Made by a program: the position numbers and the translations under genes
Assembly: GCF_003075415.1 (NCBI RefSeq)
Contig: NZ_QDAH01000008.1
Coordinates: forward strand, 94,889 to 158,888
Direction of reading: 5' to 3'
Source: Microvirga sp. KLBC 81
Lineage (GTDB): Bacteria > Pseudomonadota > Alphaproteobacteria > Rhizobiales > Beijerinckiaceae
Length of the DNA stretch: 64,000 nt
Shown here: in pieces, positions 26,293-35,482 of the stretch
Numbering within the stretch: the stretch's first letter is position 1
Layout of the letters: the number at the start of each line of letters is the position of its first letter
The notes under the pieces: generated by a model
Told to the model about the DNA's origin: nothing
Seen by the model: the letters and a program-made list of their open reading frames with translations, nothing else
The model's database searches: none

Positions 26293-27063
26293 TTACCGTC
26301 TGCGGAAGACGGGGGCACGCTTGTCCTTGAAGGCTTCCCGCCCCTCGGCGGCATCCTCCGTGGCAAAGCAGATCGTCTGCAGGTCGCGCTCGTACTCGAT
26401 CGCCTTCTCCAGCGGCATCGTATACGCCGCGCGCAGATTCAACTTCGCCGTTTCCGCCGCAATCGGCGCTCGACTCGCAATCACCGACGCTAGGACCTGC
26501 GCCCGCTCGATCAGGCGTCCCGGCGCCGTAATCTCGCTCACCAGCCCCCATGCGAGTGCCCGCTCGGCATCAATGGGGTCGCCCGTCATCAGCATCATGG
26601 CCGCATTGGACGGGCCCACGGAATGAGCCAGAAAACTCGCCATGCCGCCACCACCGATCCAGCCCAGCCTGATCTCGGGCGCGGCGAACTGCGCGTTGGG
26701 CGTGCACAGCCGAATGTCGCAGCTCATCGCCATCTCGAGTCCGCCGCCGAACGCATACCCGTTCACGGCGGCGACGCTGGGCTTGAGCAGTCGACGGATG
26801 GCATCGCAGTAATCCGGGCGGTTGCGGAAGTTCCAGGGCGTGTCGTACGTGTCCAGTTCGCGAATGTCAGAGCCCGCGCAGAAAGCCCTCTCGCCGGCTC
26901 CCGTAAGAATGACGCAGCGCACCCGGTCATCCGTGTTGCAGGCCTGGACGGCGGCCAGCACAGCGGATGCCATCTCGGGTGTCATGGCATTGAGCTTGTG
27001 CGGGCGGTTCAAGGTGATGGTGCCGATGGCACCGTCAATCGAAAAACTCACGTCCTCGGTCAT
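26293..27063 (-). CDS. Enoyl-CoA hydratase/isomerase (crotonase), paralogue A
   Basis: A 256-residue crotonase-fold enzyme acting on acyl-CoA thioesters. Oxyanion-hole and catalytic elements are AFCAGSDIREL, YAFGGGLEMAMSCDIRL (first catalytic Glu) and FAAPEIRLGWIGGGGMASF (second Glu). It should hydrate a 2-enoyl-CoA, though the substrate is unknown. It lies ten bases after a class III CoA-transferase gene on the same strand. A similar pair sits at 30236-32226, so the transferase/hydratase module is duplicated here. Confidence 0.88.
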   Translation of the reverse strand: MTEDVSFSIDGAIGTITLNRPHKLNAMTPEMASAVLAAVQACNTDDRVRCVILTGAGERAFCAGSDIRELDTYDTPWNFRNRPDYCDAIRRLLKPSVAAVNGYAFGGGLEMAMSCDIRLCTPNAQFAAPEIRLGWIGGGGMASFLAHSVGPSNAAMMLMTGDPIDAERALAWGLVSEITAPGRLIERAQVLASVIASRAPIAAETAKLNLRAAYTMPLEKAIEYERDLQTICFATEDAAEGREAFKDKRAPVFRRR

Positions 27064-27072
27064 TGTATGTCC

Positions 27073-28266
27073 TCAGTAGCGTGTTTCGCCAATGGCATTG
27101 GTTGCGATCAGACGATCAATCTGTTCGTCGCTCATCCCGCTCTCCCGCAGGATCTCCCGCGTGTGCTCACCCGCCAGCGGTGCGCCGCGCTCGACCTTTG
27201 ACGGCGTCCTGGAAAAGCGGATCGGGAAGCCAGGTGTCGTCACCACGCCTTCGGTCGGGTGCTCGTAGGACACGAACGTGCCGTTGTGCTTGATCTGCGC
27301 GTCCTTCACCAGATCCTGATAGCCATAGACAGGTCCGGCCCAGACGTCATTCGCCTGGAACAGATCCAGCCATTCTGCGGTCGTTCTGGCCTTCAGGCGC
27401 TCGCGCGTCTTAGCAAAGATCTCATCGCGGCGAGTCCAAGTGTCGGTCTCGTCGTTCATGGTCAGAAACGATGGTTCGCCGATCAACTCGCCGAACGTCT
27501 TCAGGCTTGGAAAGGCCACGATGATATAATTGTCCTTGGTGGCGAAAGCCCCGTAGGGGGCTCGGATGTATACATGCGCATGTGGCTCTGCCGAGCGTTG
27601 TTGCGGCTTGCCGGCCACCGTGAACACCGACAACTCCTGCATCTGGATGGTGGTGATCGCATCCAGCATGTTCACCTGCACCAACTGCCCTTCGCCCGTG
27701 CGCTCTCGGTGCAGGAGCGCCGCCAAGGCTCCCTCGAAGGCCGTATAGGCGGTAATTGCATCCACCAGGTACTGCCCGGCCGGATTGGGCGGTTCGCCGG
27801 CGCGGCCAGCGGAGAGCATGGCTCCGGACATCCCCTGCAGGATCAGGTCCTGGCCGGGACGATTGACGTAAGGGCCGTCCTCGCCGTAACCCGAAATGGA
27901 CACGTAGACCAGACGCGGATTGATGGCGGCGAGCGTCTCGTAGTCCACTCCAAGACGCTTGGCCACGCCAGGGCGGTAGTTCTGCAGGAATACGTCGGCA
28001 TTTTTGACCAGGTCGAGCAGAACGGCTTTGCCGCCGGGCGATTTGAGGTCGACGGCCAGCGAACGCTTGTTGCGGTTCAGCGACAGGAAGGACACGTTGA
28101 CCTTATTGCCGCGGGCTCCGCCGGCCGCCACATGCCGCTGCCATTCGCCGGTCGTCGGCTCTACCTTGACGACGTCCGCTCCCAGATCGCCCAGCCGCTG
28201 AGCCGCGAACGGGCCTGCCATTGCGATCGAACAGTCGAGAACACGGTATCCACTCAATATGCTCAT
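27073..28266 (-). CDS. Class III CoA-transferase (CaiB/BaiF family), paralogue A
   Basis: A 397-residue family III CoA-transferase. It transfers CoA between carboxylic acids. The catalytic aspartate lies in NRPGQDLILQGMSGAML. The N-terminus GYRVLDCSIAMAGPFAAQRL and the DVVKVE motif are typical. It probably activates the organic acid whose CoA ester the adjoining crotonase then acts on. Formyl-CoA, carnitine and succinyl-CoA:acid transferases share the fold, so the acid cannot be named. It precedes the hydratase by ten bases and follows a solute-binding-like gene. Confidence 0.9.
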   Translation of the reverse strand: MSILSGYRVLDCSIAMAGPFAAQRLGDLGADVVKVEPTTGEWQRHVAAGGARGNKVNVSFLSLNRNKRSLAVDLKSPGGKAVLLDLVKNADVFLQNYRPGVAKRLGVDYETLAAINPRLVYVSISGYGEDGPYVNRPGQDLILQGMSGAMLSAGRAGEPPNPAGQYLVDAITAYTAFEGALAALLHRERTGEGQLVQVNMLDAITTIQMQELSVFTVAGKPQQRSAEPHAHVYIRAPYGAFATKDNYIIVAFPSLKTFGELIGEPSFLTMNDETDTWTRRDEIFAKTRERLKARTTAEWLDLFQANDVWAGPVYGYQDLVKDAQIKHNGTFVSYEHPTEGVVTTPGFPIRFSRTPSKVERGAPLAGEHTREILRESGMSDEQIDRLIATNAIGETRY

Positions 28267-28287
28267 GTTTCTATCCCGTTGTGTCGG

Positions 28288-29463
28288 TCAGGCTGCGGCC
28301 TGCGTAAAGATCTGGCGGGCGGCAGACGCCACTTGGTCGATGGTCTGGGCTTTCGAGAGTTCACGGGCGCAGTAGCGCTCCATCGCGGCACCCGCAGCGG
28401 CCTGGAAGCGGATATACCCGGCCTGTCGGGGACGGATCCATGCGGTTTCCATCGAACGTCGCACTCCTGAATAGAAGCCGTTGAAGCGCGCGTTGTTGTC
28501 CGGGTCCTCCCAGGATGTCACCAACGCCGGCTGTCCGTGATGCTCGGGAATGATGCGGTCCTGCGCCGTGCGGGACAGAGCGAAACGAACGAAAGCGAGC
28601 GCAGCCTCCGGGTGCCGGGACGAGGCTGAAACCGCGAGGCCAGTCCCACCGAGCATGGAGCCGGCTTCATAGGGAGTTCTCAGGCCGCAGAAATCGGAGA
28701 AAGTCAGCGGGGCACGCATATCCGCTTCGGCATACGTCGCGTAGCCGTAGACACAGGGTGTGAAGGCGATGTCGTCACGGGCCACCATTGCTTCGTGCAG
28801 ATCGATCGAGTTCCACTTGAGCGTCTCGGGGTGGGAGAATGCGAGCACGTCGTCGAGAGCCTCCAGGGCCTCGGTCATGGCGGCGTGGTCGAACTCGCAG
28901 GATCCTGCCGGGTCGGTGCTGATCGGCTTGCCCAGATTGGCCATGAGGCTCGCCACTGTCGCGAAGGCGTGCGGGGTTGGAACCGGCGTTGCGAGATAAA
29001 GACCCTTGGCACGCAGGCGGCGGCCGAGAGCGACGGTCTCCGCCCAGTTCTTCGGCAGGGCTTCGCCGGCCTGCTCAAGCAGGTCCGCCCGCGCCACTGC
29101 GTGCGGGGTTGCCGCATCGATTGGCGCCGCCCAAACATGGCCGGCGAAGCGGTAGCTCGGCAGAGAAGGCCCCACATAGAGTGCATCCGCCTGCGGTCCG
29201 AGCAGGTCGGGCAGCGCCTCGTCGAGAGCCATGAAGGCATGGGCCGCCGCCACATCGCCGCAGAAGGGATGATCGACGATCAGCAGATCGTTCTGTGCCG
29301 CGATGTCCCGGATCGGCTGATGCTCGAAATCGGAGAGGGGCCGGACCACCCACTCGATCTCGACGTCGGGGCGGCCGTTCTGGAAGGCCTTCGTCAGGGG
29401 CGCCAGTGGGCCGGTCGCTCGGCGATGCCCCCAGGCAAGGCCGCGCAGGCGAATGGTGGTCAT
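28288..29463 (-). CDS. Solute-binding-protein-like protein without signal peptide
   Basis: A 391-residue protein with the fold pattern of ABC sugar-type extracellular solute-binding proteins: ADLLEQAGEALPKNWAETVA, the GGTGLAVSASSRHPEAALAF segment and a C-terminal helical region. It starts MTTIRLRGLAWGHRRATGPL and has no hydrophobic signal sequence, and no upstream in-frame start adds one. No ABC permease or ATPase is adjacent. It may act in the cytoplasm, perhaps as a sensor or acid-binding protein for the CoA-transferase operon. Function unproven. Confidence 0.7.
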   Translation of the reverse strand: MTTIRLRGLAWGHRRATGPLAPLTKAFQNGRPDVEIEWVVRPLSDFEHQPIRDIAAQNDLLIVDHPFCGDVAAAHAFMALDEALPDLLGPQADALYVGPSLPSYRFAGHVWAAPIDAATPHAVARADLLEQAGEALPKNWAETVALGRRLRAKGLYLATPVPTPHAFATVASLMANLGKPISTDPAGSCEFDHAAMTEALEALDDVLAFSHPETLKWNSIDLHEAMVARDDIAFTPCVYGYATYAEADMRAPLTFSDFCGLRTPYEAGSMLGGTGLAVSASSRHPEAALAFVRFALSRTAQDRIIPEHHGQPALVTSWEDPDNNARFNGFYSGVRRSMETAWIRPRQAGYIRFQAAAGAAMERYCARELSKAQTIDQVASAARQIFTQAAA

Positions 29464-29516
29464 TGGAAATCCTCCGGTTGACGATTAAGTTGATGTTGCT
29501 CTAGGACCTTCCGCCC

Positions 29517-30239
29517 ATGGATGCGCACATCACCCCTGATAGGTCGGCTCAGCTCCCAAGGGGTGCGAGTCTGGTCGACATGGCCCATGAAGAACTGCTC
29601 CGGCGCATCACCGACGGACTGCTCGCGGATGGCGACCGCATCGTGATCGATCAGCTCGCTCGCGACTTGAGCATCAGCCTGATCCCCGTGCGCGAGGCGC
29701 TGGCGCGTCTGCACGCCGAAGGACTGGTGACCTTCGAGCGCAACAAGGGGTACCGCGTTGCACCACGGCCGTCCGTAAGCGAGCTGCGTCGGCTCTTCGA
29801 GGCACGCCTTGTGCTGGAGCAGGGGGCTTGCGAGCTTGCGCTCGCGCGTGGGGTGCCGCTGGCGCTGGGAAACCTGGAAGCCGTGAACAAGCTCATCAGC
29901 CGCGGCGCCTACGGCACCACCTTCCGGGGCTTCCGGGAGTTCGTGACATTGAACGAACGCTTCCATAGCGAACTCGTGGCGTTGAGCGACAATCCTCACC
30001 TCGAGGAAGCCTATCGCCGGCTCGGCTACCACCAGCAGATCACCCGGCCGACCTACGGCCACGGTGTTCCCGATCTGGATCTGATCGTGCGCGAGCACGA
30101 GGCTATCCTCGACGCCTTGCGACGAGCCGATGTCGTGGAGGTGCGGAAGGCGTTGCGAGAGCACATTCTCGGCGGCCATGACCGGCTTGCCACCGTGCTC
30201 GGTCGCAGCAGTAAGACAGAGCATGGGCATTGGGCCTAA
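29517..30239 (+). CDS. GntR-family regulator with FCD domain
   Basis: A 240-residue regulator. The winged helix spans about residues 20-90 with IVIDQLARDLSISLIPVREA and LARLHAEGLVTF. The FCD-type all-helical ligand domain follows, with metal-type residues in LNERFHSELV and HILGGHD. FCD regulators respond to organic acids. It diverges from the solute-binding-like gene, and its 3' end overlaps the convergent hydratase gene by four bases. It probably controls this CoA-activation locus, perhaps through the ATCATATATGAT palindromes further right. Confidence 0.88.
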   Translation: MDAHITPDRSAQLPRGASLVDMAHEELLRRITDGLLADGDRIVIDQLARDLSISLIPVREALARLHAEGLVTFERNKGYRVAPRPSVSELRRLFEARLVLEQGACELALARGVPLALGNLEAVNKLISRGAYGTTFRGFREFVTLNERFHSELVALSDNPHLEEAYRRLGYHQQITRPTYGHGVPDLDLIVREHEAILDALRRADVVEVRKALREHILGGHDRLATVLGRSSKTEHGHWA

Positions 30240-30991
30240 CCCCGCTCGCGCTGCTTGAACGCCTCGGGTCCGCTTTGCTGCGCCCCTAGGGCAAAGGCCA
30301 GGGCCATCAGTTCACGCTCCATGGCAAGGCCACCTGTCAGTCCGCCCTCCATTGCGGCGCGAATGCCGGCCTTGTTGGTGACCGTCGCCACCTCCGGATG
30401 TGCAGCGATTTCAGCCGCGAGGCGGCGGGCGGCCGCTACCTCTTGCCCTTCCTCGACGAGGAACTCACATACGCCGATGCGATACGCTTCGGCTGCATCC
30501 ATGGTGCTGCCGGTGAGCAGGATCCGGCTAGCCTGTCCGTAGCCGACCAGGCGGGTGAGACGTTGTGAGAAGCCGCCGGCTCCGAGCCATCCGTGCTTCA
30601 CCTCGGGGGCTGCGAATTTGGCCGTCGTGGAGGCAATGCGGATATCGCAGTTCAGTGCGATTTCGAAACCGCCTCCCATTACCCAGCCTTTCAGAGCCGC
30701 GATCACGGGCTTACGAAACTCGCCGAACTCCAGCGCATAGTTGACGGAGTGCCGCCAGGCCCATGCATCCTCGTACACCCCAAGGGTGCCGAGGTCGGTG
30801 CCGGCACAGAACGCCCGCTCGCCTGCGCCGCGGACCAGAATGCAGCGGACCGATCGGTCGGCATCGAGCGCATGACGGGCTTCGCGGATCGCCGCCGCCA
30901 TATTCGGCGTGATCGCGTTGTGCTTGGCCGGTCGGTTCAGGACAAGTTCGGCAGTGTTGTCGCCGGGCCGAAGGATTTCGATCTCGCTCAT
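30236..30991 (-). CDS. Enoyl-CoA hydratase/isomerase (crotonase), paralogue B
   Basis: A 251-residue crotonase with AFCAGTDLGTLG, GWVMGGGFEIALNCDIRI (first Glu) and FAAPEVKHGWLGAGGFSQRL (second Glu), so both catalytic acids are present. It is related to but clearly different from paralogue A. Its ATG overlaps the stop of the upstream CoA-transferase (ATGA), so translation is coupled. It is a likely hydration step for the CoA ester made by that transferase. Confidence 0.88.
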   Translation of the reverse strand: MSEIEILRPGDNTAELVLNRPAKHNAITPNMAAAIREARHALDADRSVRCILVRGAGERAFCAGTDLGTLGVYEDAWAWRHSVNYALEFGEFRKPVIAALKGWVMGGGFEIALNCDIRIASTTAKFAAPEVKHGWLGAGGFSQRLTRLVGYGQASRILLTGSTMDAAEAYRIGVCEFLVEEGQEVAAARRLAAEIAAHPEVATVTNKAGIRAAMEGGLTGGLAMERELMALAFALGAQQSGPEAFKQRERG

Positions 30992-32226
30992 GCGACGGCT
31001 CCCGTCGCTTGCAGGTGCCGGATGTCATCGGGGCCATATCCGAGCGAGGCGAGGATCTCGCCGGTGTGCTCGCCCAGAGCCGGAGCTCCGGTAATCTGCG
31101 GTTCGGGCGCGGTTGAAAAGCGGATGCTTGGAGCCGTCGTGGTGATGGCGCCGGCACGCGGGTGATCGTAGGTGACGAAGAAGCCTTCGAACTGGGGGTG
31201 CGCCTTCACGGCGGCGTAATCATTGACAGGGCCGGACCAGACGCCCGCCTCGAAGAACGCACGGACCGCATCGTCGGTCCGCCAGGTCGCGAGACGCTCG
31301 GCGACAACAGGATAAATCCGGTCACGCCAGGCATTGATGCCCTCGCGGTCGTCCGGATCCTGCGGCTTCTCTCCCGCAAGACGGGCAAGCTCGTCCGCGC
31401 CGAGCACTTTCGCGACGGCCGCGAGACTCGATTGGGCGATCGCGATGTGACCGTCGGCGGTCGGATAAATGCCGTAAGGAGGCTCCATCCAATTGGAGGC
31501 ATAGGGCACGTTGTTGCGCGGGCATTCACGTCCGGTGGTGAGATAGGTCGAGATTTCCTGGATCTGAACTTCGAGGGCGGCCCCCAGCAGGGATACTTTG
31601 ACCTCGCTGCCACGGCCCAGACGATCCCGTTGCAGAATCCCGGCCAGGACACCTTCGCTCGCCAGGTGCGAAGCCATGACGTCGATCATGTAGACAGGCG
31701 AGGGATGGGGCAGGCCGCCCGCGACACCGGCGTTCCAGGTCAGGCCGGAGAACGACTGGACGAGCAGATCCTGCCCGGGCCGTTCGACCATGGGGCCGCT
31801 GTCGCCATAGCCGGAGATCGAAACGTAGACGATGTCGTCCTTGAGCGGCTTCAGGTGTGTGTAGGAAATGCCGAGCCGCTCCGCGACCCCCGGACGGAAA
31901 TTCTGAACGATGGCATCGGCGGTTTCGACGAGGCGGTACAGGACCTCTCGCCCGGCTTGAGTCTTCAGATCGACCGCCAGCGACTTCTTGTTGCGATTGA
32001 GGGTCAGGTACGGCGTTGTCTCCCCGCCCAGCAGCACGTCCCCCATCGGGGAGTTCCGGGTAAAGTCCGGCCGCCCCGGCGCCTCGATCTTGATCACGTC
32101 GGCGCCCATGTCAGCAAGGCGCTGGGTCGAAAGTGGACCGGCCATGGCCAGTGTGAGGTCGATAATCCGTAGCCCCGCGAGGGGGCCTTCGCCAAGACTC
32201 GTGCTGGGCGAGGTTTGTGTCTGCAT
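30988..32226 (-). CDS. Class III CoA-transferase (CaiB/BaiF family), paralogue B
   Basis: A 412-residue CoA-transferase with LRIIDLTLAMAGPLSTQRLA, GADVIKIEAPG and the catalytic Asp in ERPGQDLLVQSFSGLTW. It is about 15 residues longer than paralogue A at the N-terminus. It is coupled to hydratase B. A palindrome ATCATATATGAT lies about 90 bases upstream, and the same core overlaps the promoter of the divergent TRAP transporter. Substrate import and CoA activation are therefore likely controlled together. Confidence 0.9.
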   Translation of the reverse strand: MQTQTSPSTSLGEGPLAGLRIIDLTLAMAGPLSTQRLADMGADVIKIEAPGRPDFTRNSPMGDVLLGGETTPYLTLNRNKKSLAVDLKTQAGREVLYRLVETADAIVQNFRPGVAERLGISYTHLKPLKDDIVYVSISGYGDSGPMVERPGQDLLVQSFSGLTWNAGVAGGLPHPSPVYMIDVMASHLASEGVLAGILQRDRLGRGSEVKVSLLGAALEVQIQEISTYLTTGRECPRNNVPYASNWMEPPYGIYPTADGHIAIAQSSLAAVAKVLGADELARLAGEKPQDPDDREGINAWRDRIYPVVAERLATWRTDDAVRAFFEAGVWSGPVNDYAAVKAHPQFEGFFVTYDHPRAGAITTTAPSIRFSTAPEPQITGAPALGEHTGEILASLGYGPDDIRHLQATGAVA

Positions 32227-32314
32227 GGCGTCGCTCCCGGTACGGCCGCTCGTCGAAACGGTAACCGCTTGTCGTGTTCGGACGATTCTTATCGACAGGA
32301 AGCGCAGGACGCAA

Positions 32315-32328
32315 GATCATATATGATC
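32315..32328. promoter_or_regulatory. Palindromic operator GATCATATATGATC
   Basis: A perfect 14-base palindrome about 90 bases upstream of the leftward CoA-transferase B gene. Its 12-base core recurs at 32485-32496 upstream of the TRAP genes. The FCD-GntR protein encoded nearby is the likeliest ligand, by context only. Confidence 0.6.
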
Positions 32329-32462
32329 TCATATCCACTAAAGGATTGTTTGCTTATTCAGTCATCGACAGGCAAACGGGTAGCGATTCTGCCGGTAAGG
32401 CCATAACTCACCGTAATTGTCTACGTAATTGGTCTTAGGAACACACGGCTCGCCAGAGATGT

Positions 32463-32497
32463 TTGACAATCCCCTCCAGGGCTGATCATATATGATA
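32463..32497 (+). promoter_or_regulatory. TRAP operon promoter with overlapping operator
   Basis: TTGACA at 32463-32468 is followed after 17 bases by TCATAT at 32486-32491, a plausible -35/-10 pair. The palindrome core ATCATATATGAT (32485-32496) covers the -10 box, so a bound regulator would block RNA polymerase. Confidence 0.55.
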
Positions 32498-32557
32498 AAG
32501 GGGTTCGGTGTTAGGTCGCGATCGGATCCAGAAAAGGCTGCGACCGGAGGAAACGCT

Positions 32558-33544
32558 ATGATCAAACGCCTGATGGGCGCTGTGCTGCTGCCCGCCTTCA
32601 TTCTCGCGGCTGCTCCGGCAATGGCGCAGACCACCGCAACGTTCGGCGGCTCCGATGCCGTTGGATCAATCTTCGACCGCCAGAACAAAATGTTCACCAA
32701 ACTCGTGAACGAGCGGGCCGGCGGCAAGCTCAAGATCAACTTCATCGAAGGCGAGCAGCTCGGCAACGACACACAGGTCATCGAACAGATGATGGGCGGC
32801 ATCGTTCAGGCTTACGGTGATGATCTGAGTTGGTACGCCCGTTGGGTGAGTGACTTCAATGTCGTTACATGGGGCTTTACGCTTCGCGATGCCAATCATA
32901 CCGCCGCCTTCGTCAAGAGCGACGCCTTCAAGTCCATGGCCGAGCAGCTTCGGACGAAGCATAACCTGCGCATTCTCGCCGCTGCGCCGAGCCAGCCGCG
33001 CATCACCTTTGCGGTCAAGCCGCTGAAGTCGGCCGACGATTTCAACGGCATGAAGATGCGCGTGCCCGAGATCAAATCCTATCTCACTCTGTGGGAGACG
33101 CTCGGCACCCGGCCGACGCGTGTGGCTTGGGGCGAGACATTCCTCGCCCTGAAGACAGGATTGGTCGAAGGCGCCGAGGGTGGCGTTTCATCAGCCTACT
33201 CGGCCAAATTCCACGAGGCCGCCAAGAACGTGATCCTGACGGACCACATCTACATCATCGGCAACATCACGGTGAACGAGCCCTGGTATCAGAGCCTGTC
33301 TCCGGATCTGCAAAAACTCGTGACGGAAGCCGCGCAGGAAGCCGTGCAATGGGCGTCCGAAACCATGAAAGCGGAGACAGACGGCATCATCGCCAAGATG
33401 AAGGCGGAGGGTGCAACGGTTTCCACCATCGACACTCAGCCGATCCGCACGAAGGCCCTCGACGCTGTCGCCAAGTTAGAGGCCGAGGGCTTCTGGCGGC
33501 CGGGTCTGTGGAAGGAAATCCAGGCCATCGGCACGACCAACTGA
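32558..33544 (+). CDS. TRAP transporter substrate-binding protein (DctP family)
   Basis: A 328-residue periplasmic binding protein. The signal peptide MIKRLMGAVLLPAFILAAAP ends at AMAQ. The DctP family region includes FNGMKMRVPE, with the arginine that normally binds the substrate carboxylate, and WGETFLALKTGLVEGAEGG. It delivers an organic acid to the DctQM membrane complex. The ATG at 32558 follows CGGAGGAAAC. It is first in a four-gene operon with dctQ, dctM and a MaoC hydratase. Confidence 0.93.
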   Translation: MIKRLMGAVLLPAFILAAAPAMAQTTATFGGSDAVGSIFDRQNKMFTKLVNERAGGKLKINFIEGEQLGNDTQVIEQMMGGIVQAYGDDLSWYARWVSDFNVVTWGFTLRDANHTAAFVKSDAFKSMAEQLRTKHNLRILAAAPSQPRITFAVKPLKSADDFNGMKMRVPEIKSYLTLWETLGTRPTRVAWGETFLALKTGLVEGAEGGVSSAYSAKFHEAAKNVILTDHIYIIGNITVNEPWYQSLSPDLQKLVTEAAQEAVQWASETMKAETDGIIAKMKAEGATVSTIDTQPIRTKALDAVAKLEAEGFWRPGLWKEIQAIGTTN

Positions 33545-33605
33545 TTCATTCCCCGTTTTATAGAGCCGGCGCGTTCCGCGCCGGTTCCGGACCTGGAGAC
33601 ATGTC

Positions 33606-34187
33606 ATGTCTGTCTTTCTCCGTGCGTATGCGGGGCTTCTCCGCTGGACCGGCTATGCCGAGGCGGCCCTCCTGACCGTGCTTATGGCCGTCATCGTCCT
33701 GTCGATAGCCCTTCAAGTGGTCATGCGGTTCGTCTTCGGACATCCCATGGTGTGGGTCGAAGAGGTTTCAACCTACGCTTTCGTGTGGATCACGTTCATG
33801 GGAGCGTCGGTCGGCTTGAAGCAGGTCAGGCACGTCAAGGTGGAGTTGCTGAACGAGCGGCTGTCCCCCGGCGGGCACTGGAGGATGAAGCTGGTCGGAT
33901 ACGTCGCCGTTCTCGCGGCTGTCGGCTATTTGGCGTTCAAGACACCAGGGGTCATCCGCATCGAGAGTTTCAGTTCCACGGTTTCGCTTCCGGTCGAGAT
34001 CCCCCGCGCGTGGTTTTACTCAATTCCGTTGCTCTATTGCTGCCTTATGATGGCAGCGACCGCTCTTTACGAAATCCTGTCTCTCCTGGTTCAAGGTGAC
34101 GAGGAGGTTCTCGTATCGTTTGCGCTGGCTGAGGAGATGCACGAACCCTCCGCCAGCCCGGCGGCTCCCCAACCTGTGCTGAGCTGA
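33606..34187 (+). CDS. TRAP transporter small membrane subunit (DctQ family)
   Basis: A 193-residue protein with four transmembrane segments, including LTVLMAVIVLSIALQVVMRF, VSTYAFVWITFMGASVGL and VGYVAVLAAVGYLAF. VMRFVFGHPMVWVEE followed by AFVWITF is the DctQ signature. It forms the small subunit of the Na+-driven TRAP importer. It lies 61 bases after dctP and four bases before dctM. Confidence 0.92.
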   Translation: MSVFLRAYAGLLRWTGYAEAALLTVLMAVIVLSIALQVVMRFVFGHPMVWVEEVSTYAFVWITFMGASVGLKQVRHVKVELLNERLSPGGHWRMKLVGYVAVLAAVGYLAFKTPGVIRIESFSSTVSLPVEIPRAWFYSIPLLYCCLMMAATALYEILSLLVQGDEEVLVSFALAEEMHEPSASPAAPQPVLS

Positions 34188-34190
34188 GCC

Positions 34191-35471
34191 ATGATTGTCA
34201 TCGCCCTTTTTCTGATCTTCGTGCTGCTCATTCTCGTCGAGGTGCCCGTTGCGTTCGCGATGATTCTGGCGGTCTTCGCCAGCATGCTGGCCTTCACCTC
34301 AACCCCGGTCGAGATCATCGTTCAGCGCATGCCGTCAGGCATCGACAGCTTTCCTCTGCTCGCGATTCCGCTGTTCATTCTGGCCGGCAACATCATGAAC
34401 GGCGCCGGTATCGCCAACCGCATCTATGACTTCTCGATGGCGGTCGTCGGGCACATCCGCGGAGGCTTGGCACAGGTCAATATTCTCGGCTCGATGGTCT
34501 TCGCCGGTATGTCGGGCGTGGCGCAGGCTGATGCGGCCGGTCTCGGCACGATCGAGATCAAGCATATGAAGGAACGAGGATACGATCCGGCGTTTGCCGC
34601 GGCCTGCACGGCGGCGTCGGCGATCATCGGCCCCATCATTCCGCCTTCGGTGATCATGGTCGTGTACGCGGTCACGGCCGAGGTATCGCTTACCGATCTT
34701 TTCCTCGCCGGTATTGTTCCTGGTGTGCTGCTTGGGCTGACCCTGATGGGGCTTGTCTACGTGCAGTCCGTCCGCGGCACGATCACGGCGCCAATCGAAC
34801 CCCGCAGCAGCGTACCGGCCCTGGGAACGGCATTCGTGCGCGCGCTGCCGGCGCTGGCTGCCCCGACACTTCTCACAGTGGGTCTGCTGTCCGGTGTCGC
34901 GACCCCCACCGAGTTGGGGGCGCTCACCGTCGTCTACGCGGTCTTTCTCGGATTCCTCACCCGCGATCTCACTCTCCGGTCGCTGCTGATTCACATGCGT
35001 GACAGCGCGATCACCACTGGCATCCTCACTTTCATCATCGCGGCGGCGGTGCCGTTTGGATGGTTGATCTCGGTGCAGAACGTGTCGGCCGCACTGCAGG
35101 AATTGATGACCTGGATCAATGCCGACAAATACACGTTCCTGCTGATCGCCAACGCGATCCTGCTTCTCGCTGGCCTCTTCATGGAGACCACGGCGATCCT
35201 GCTGATCGCCACCCCAGCCCTTCTGCCCGTCGTCAAGCTCTATGGGATCGACCCGGTGCATTTCGGGCTGATCATGATCCTCAATCTGCTGATCGGCTCC
35301 CTGACGCCGCCGTTCGGGGTCATCCTCTTTATCTGCAAGCACATCGCAGGCGTCACGTTCAAGCAGATGGTCAGGGCGACGATACCTTTCTATGTGCCGC
35401 TTGCCCTCATGCTCCTGCTGATCACCTACGTTCCGCAGATCTCTCTGTGGCTTCCGTCAATGTTCAAGTGA
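34191..35471 (+). CDS. TRAP transporter large permease (DctM family)
   Basis: A 426-residue DctM permease with about 12 hydrophobic segments. Signature parts are FPLLAIPLFILAGNIMNGAG, GMSGVAQADAAGLGTIEIKH, ASAIIGPIIPPSVIMVVYA and LIGSLTPPFGVILF. It is the translocating subunit. It starts with ATG only three bases after the dctQ stop, and the MaoC gene follows by 11 bases. Confidence 0.94.
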   Translation: MIVIALFLIFVLLILVEVPVAFAMILAVFASMLAFTSTPVEIIVQRMPSGIDSFPLLAIPLFILAGNIMNGAGIANRIYDFSMAVVGHIRGGLAQVNILGSMVFAGMSGVAQADAAGLGTIEIKHMKERGYDPAFAAACTAASAIIGPIIPPSVIMVVYAVTAEVSLTDLFLAGIVPGVLLGLTLMGLVYVQSVRGTITAPIEPRSSVPALGTAFVRALPALAAPTLLTVGLLSGVATPTELGALTVVYAVFLGFLTRDLTLRSLLIHMRDSAITTGILTFIIAAAVPFGWLISVQNVSAALQELMTWINADKYTFLLIANAILLLAGLFMETTAILLIATPALLPVVKLYGIDPVHFGLIMILNLLIGSLTPPFGVILFICKHIAGVTFKQMVRATIPFYVPLALMLLLITYVPQISLWLPSMFK

Positions 35472-35482
35472 GTGAGGCTACG

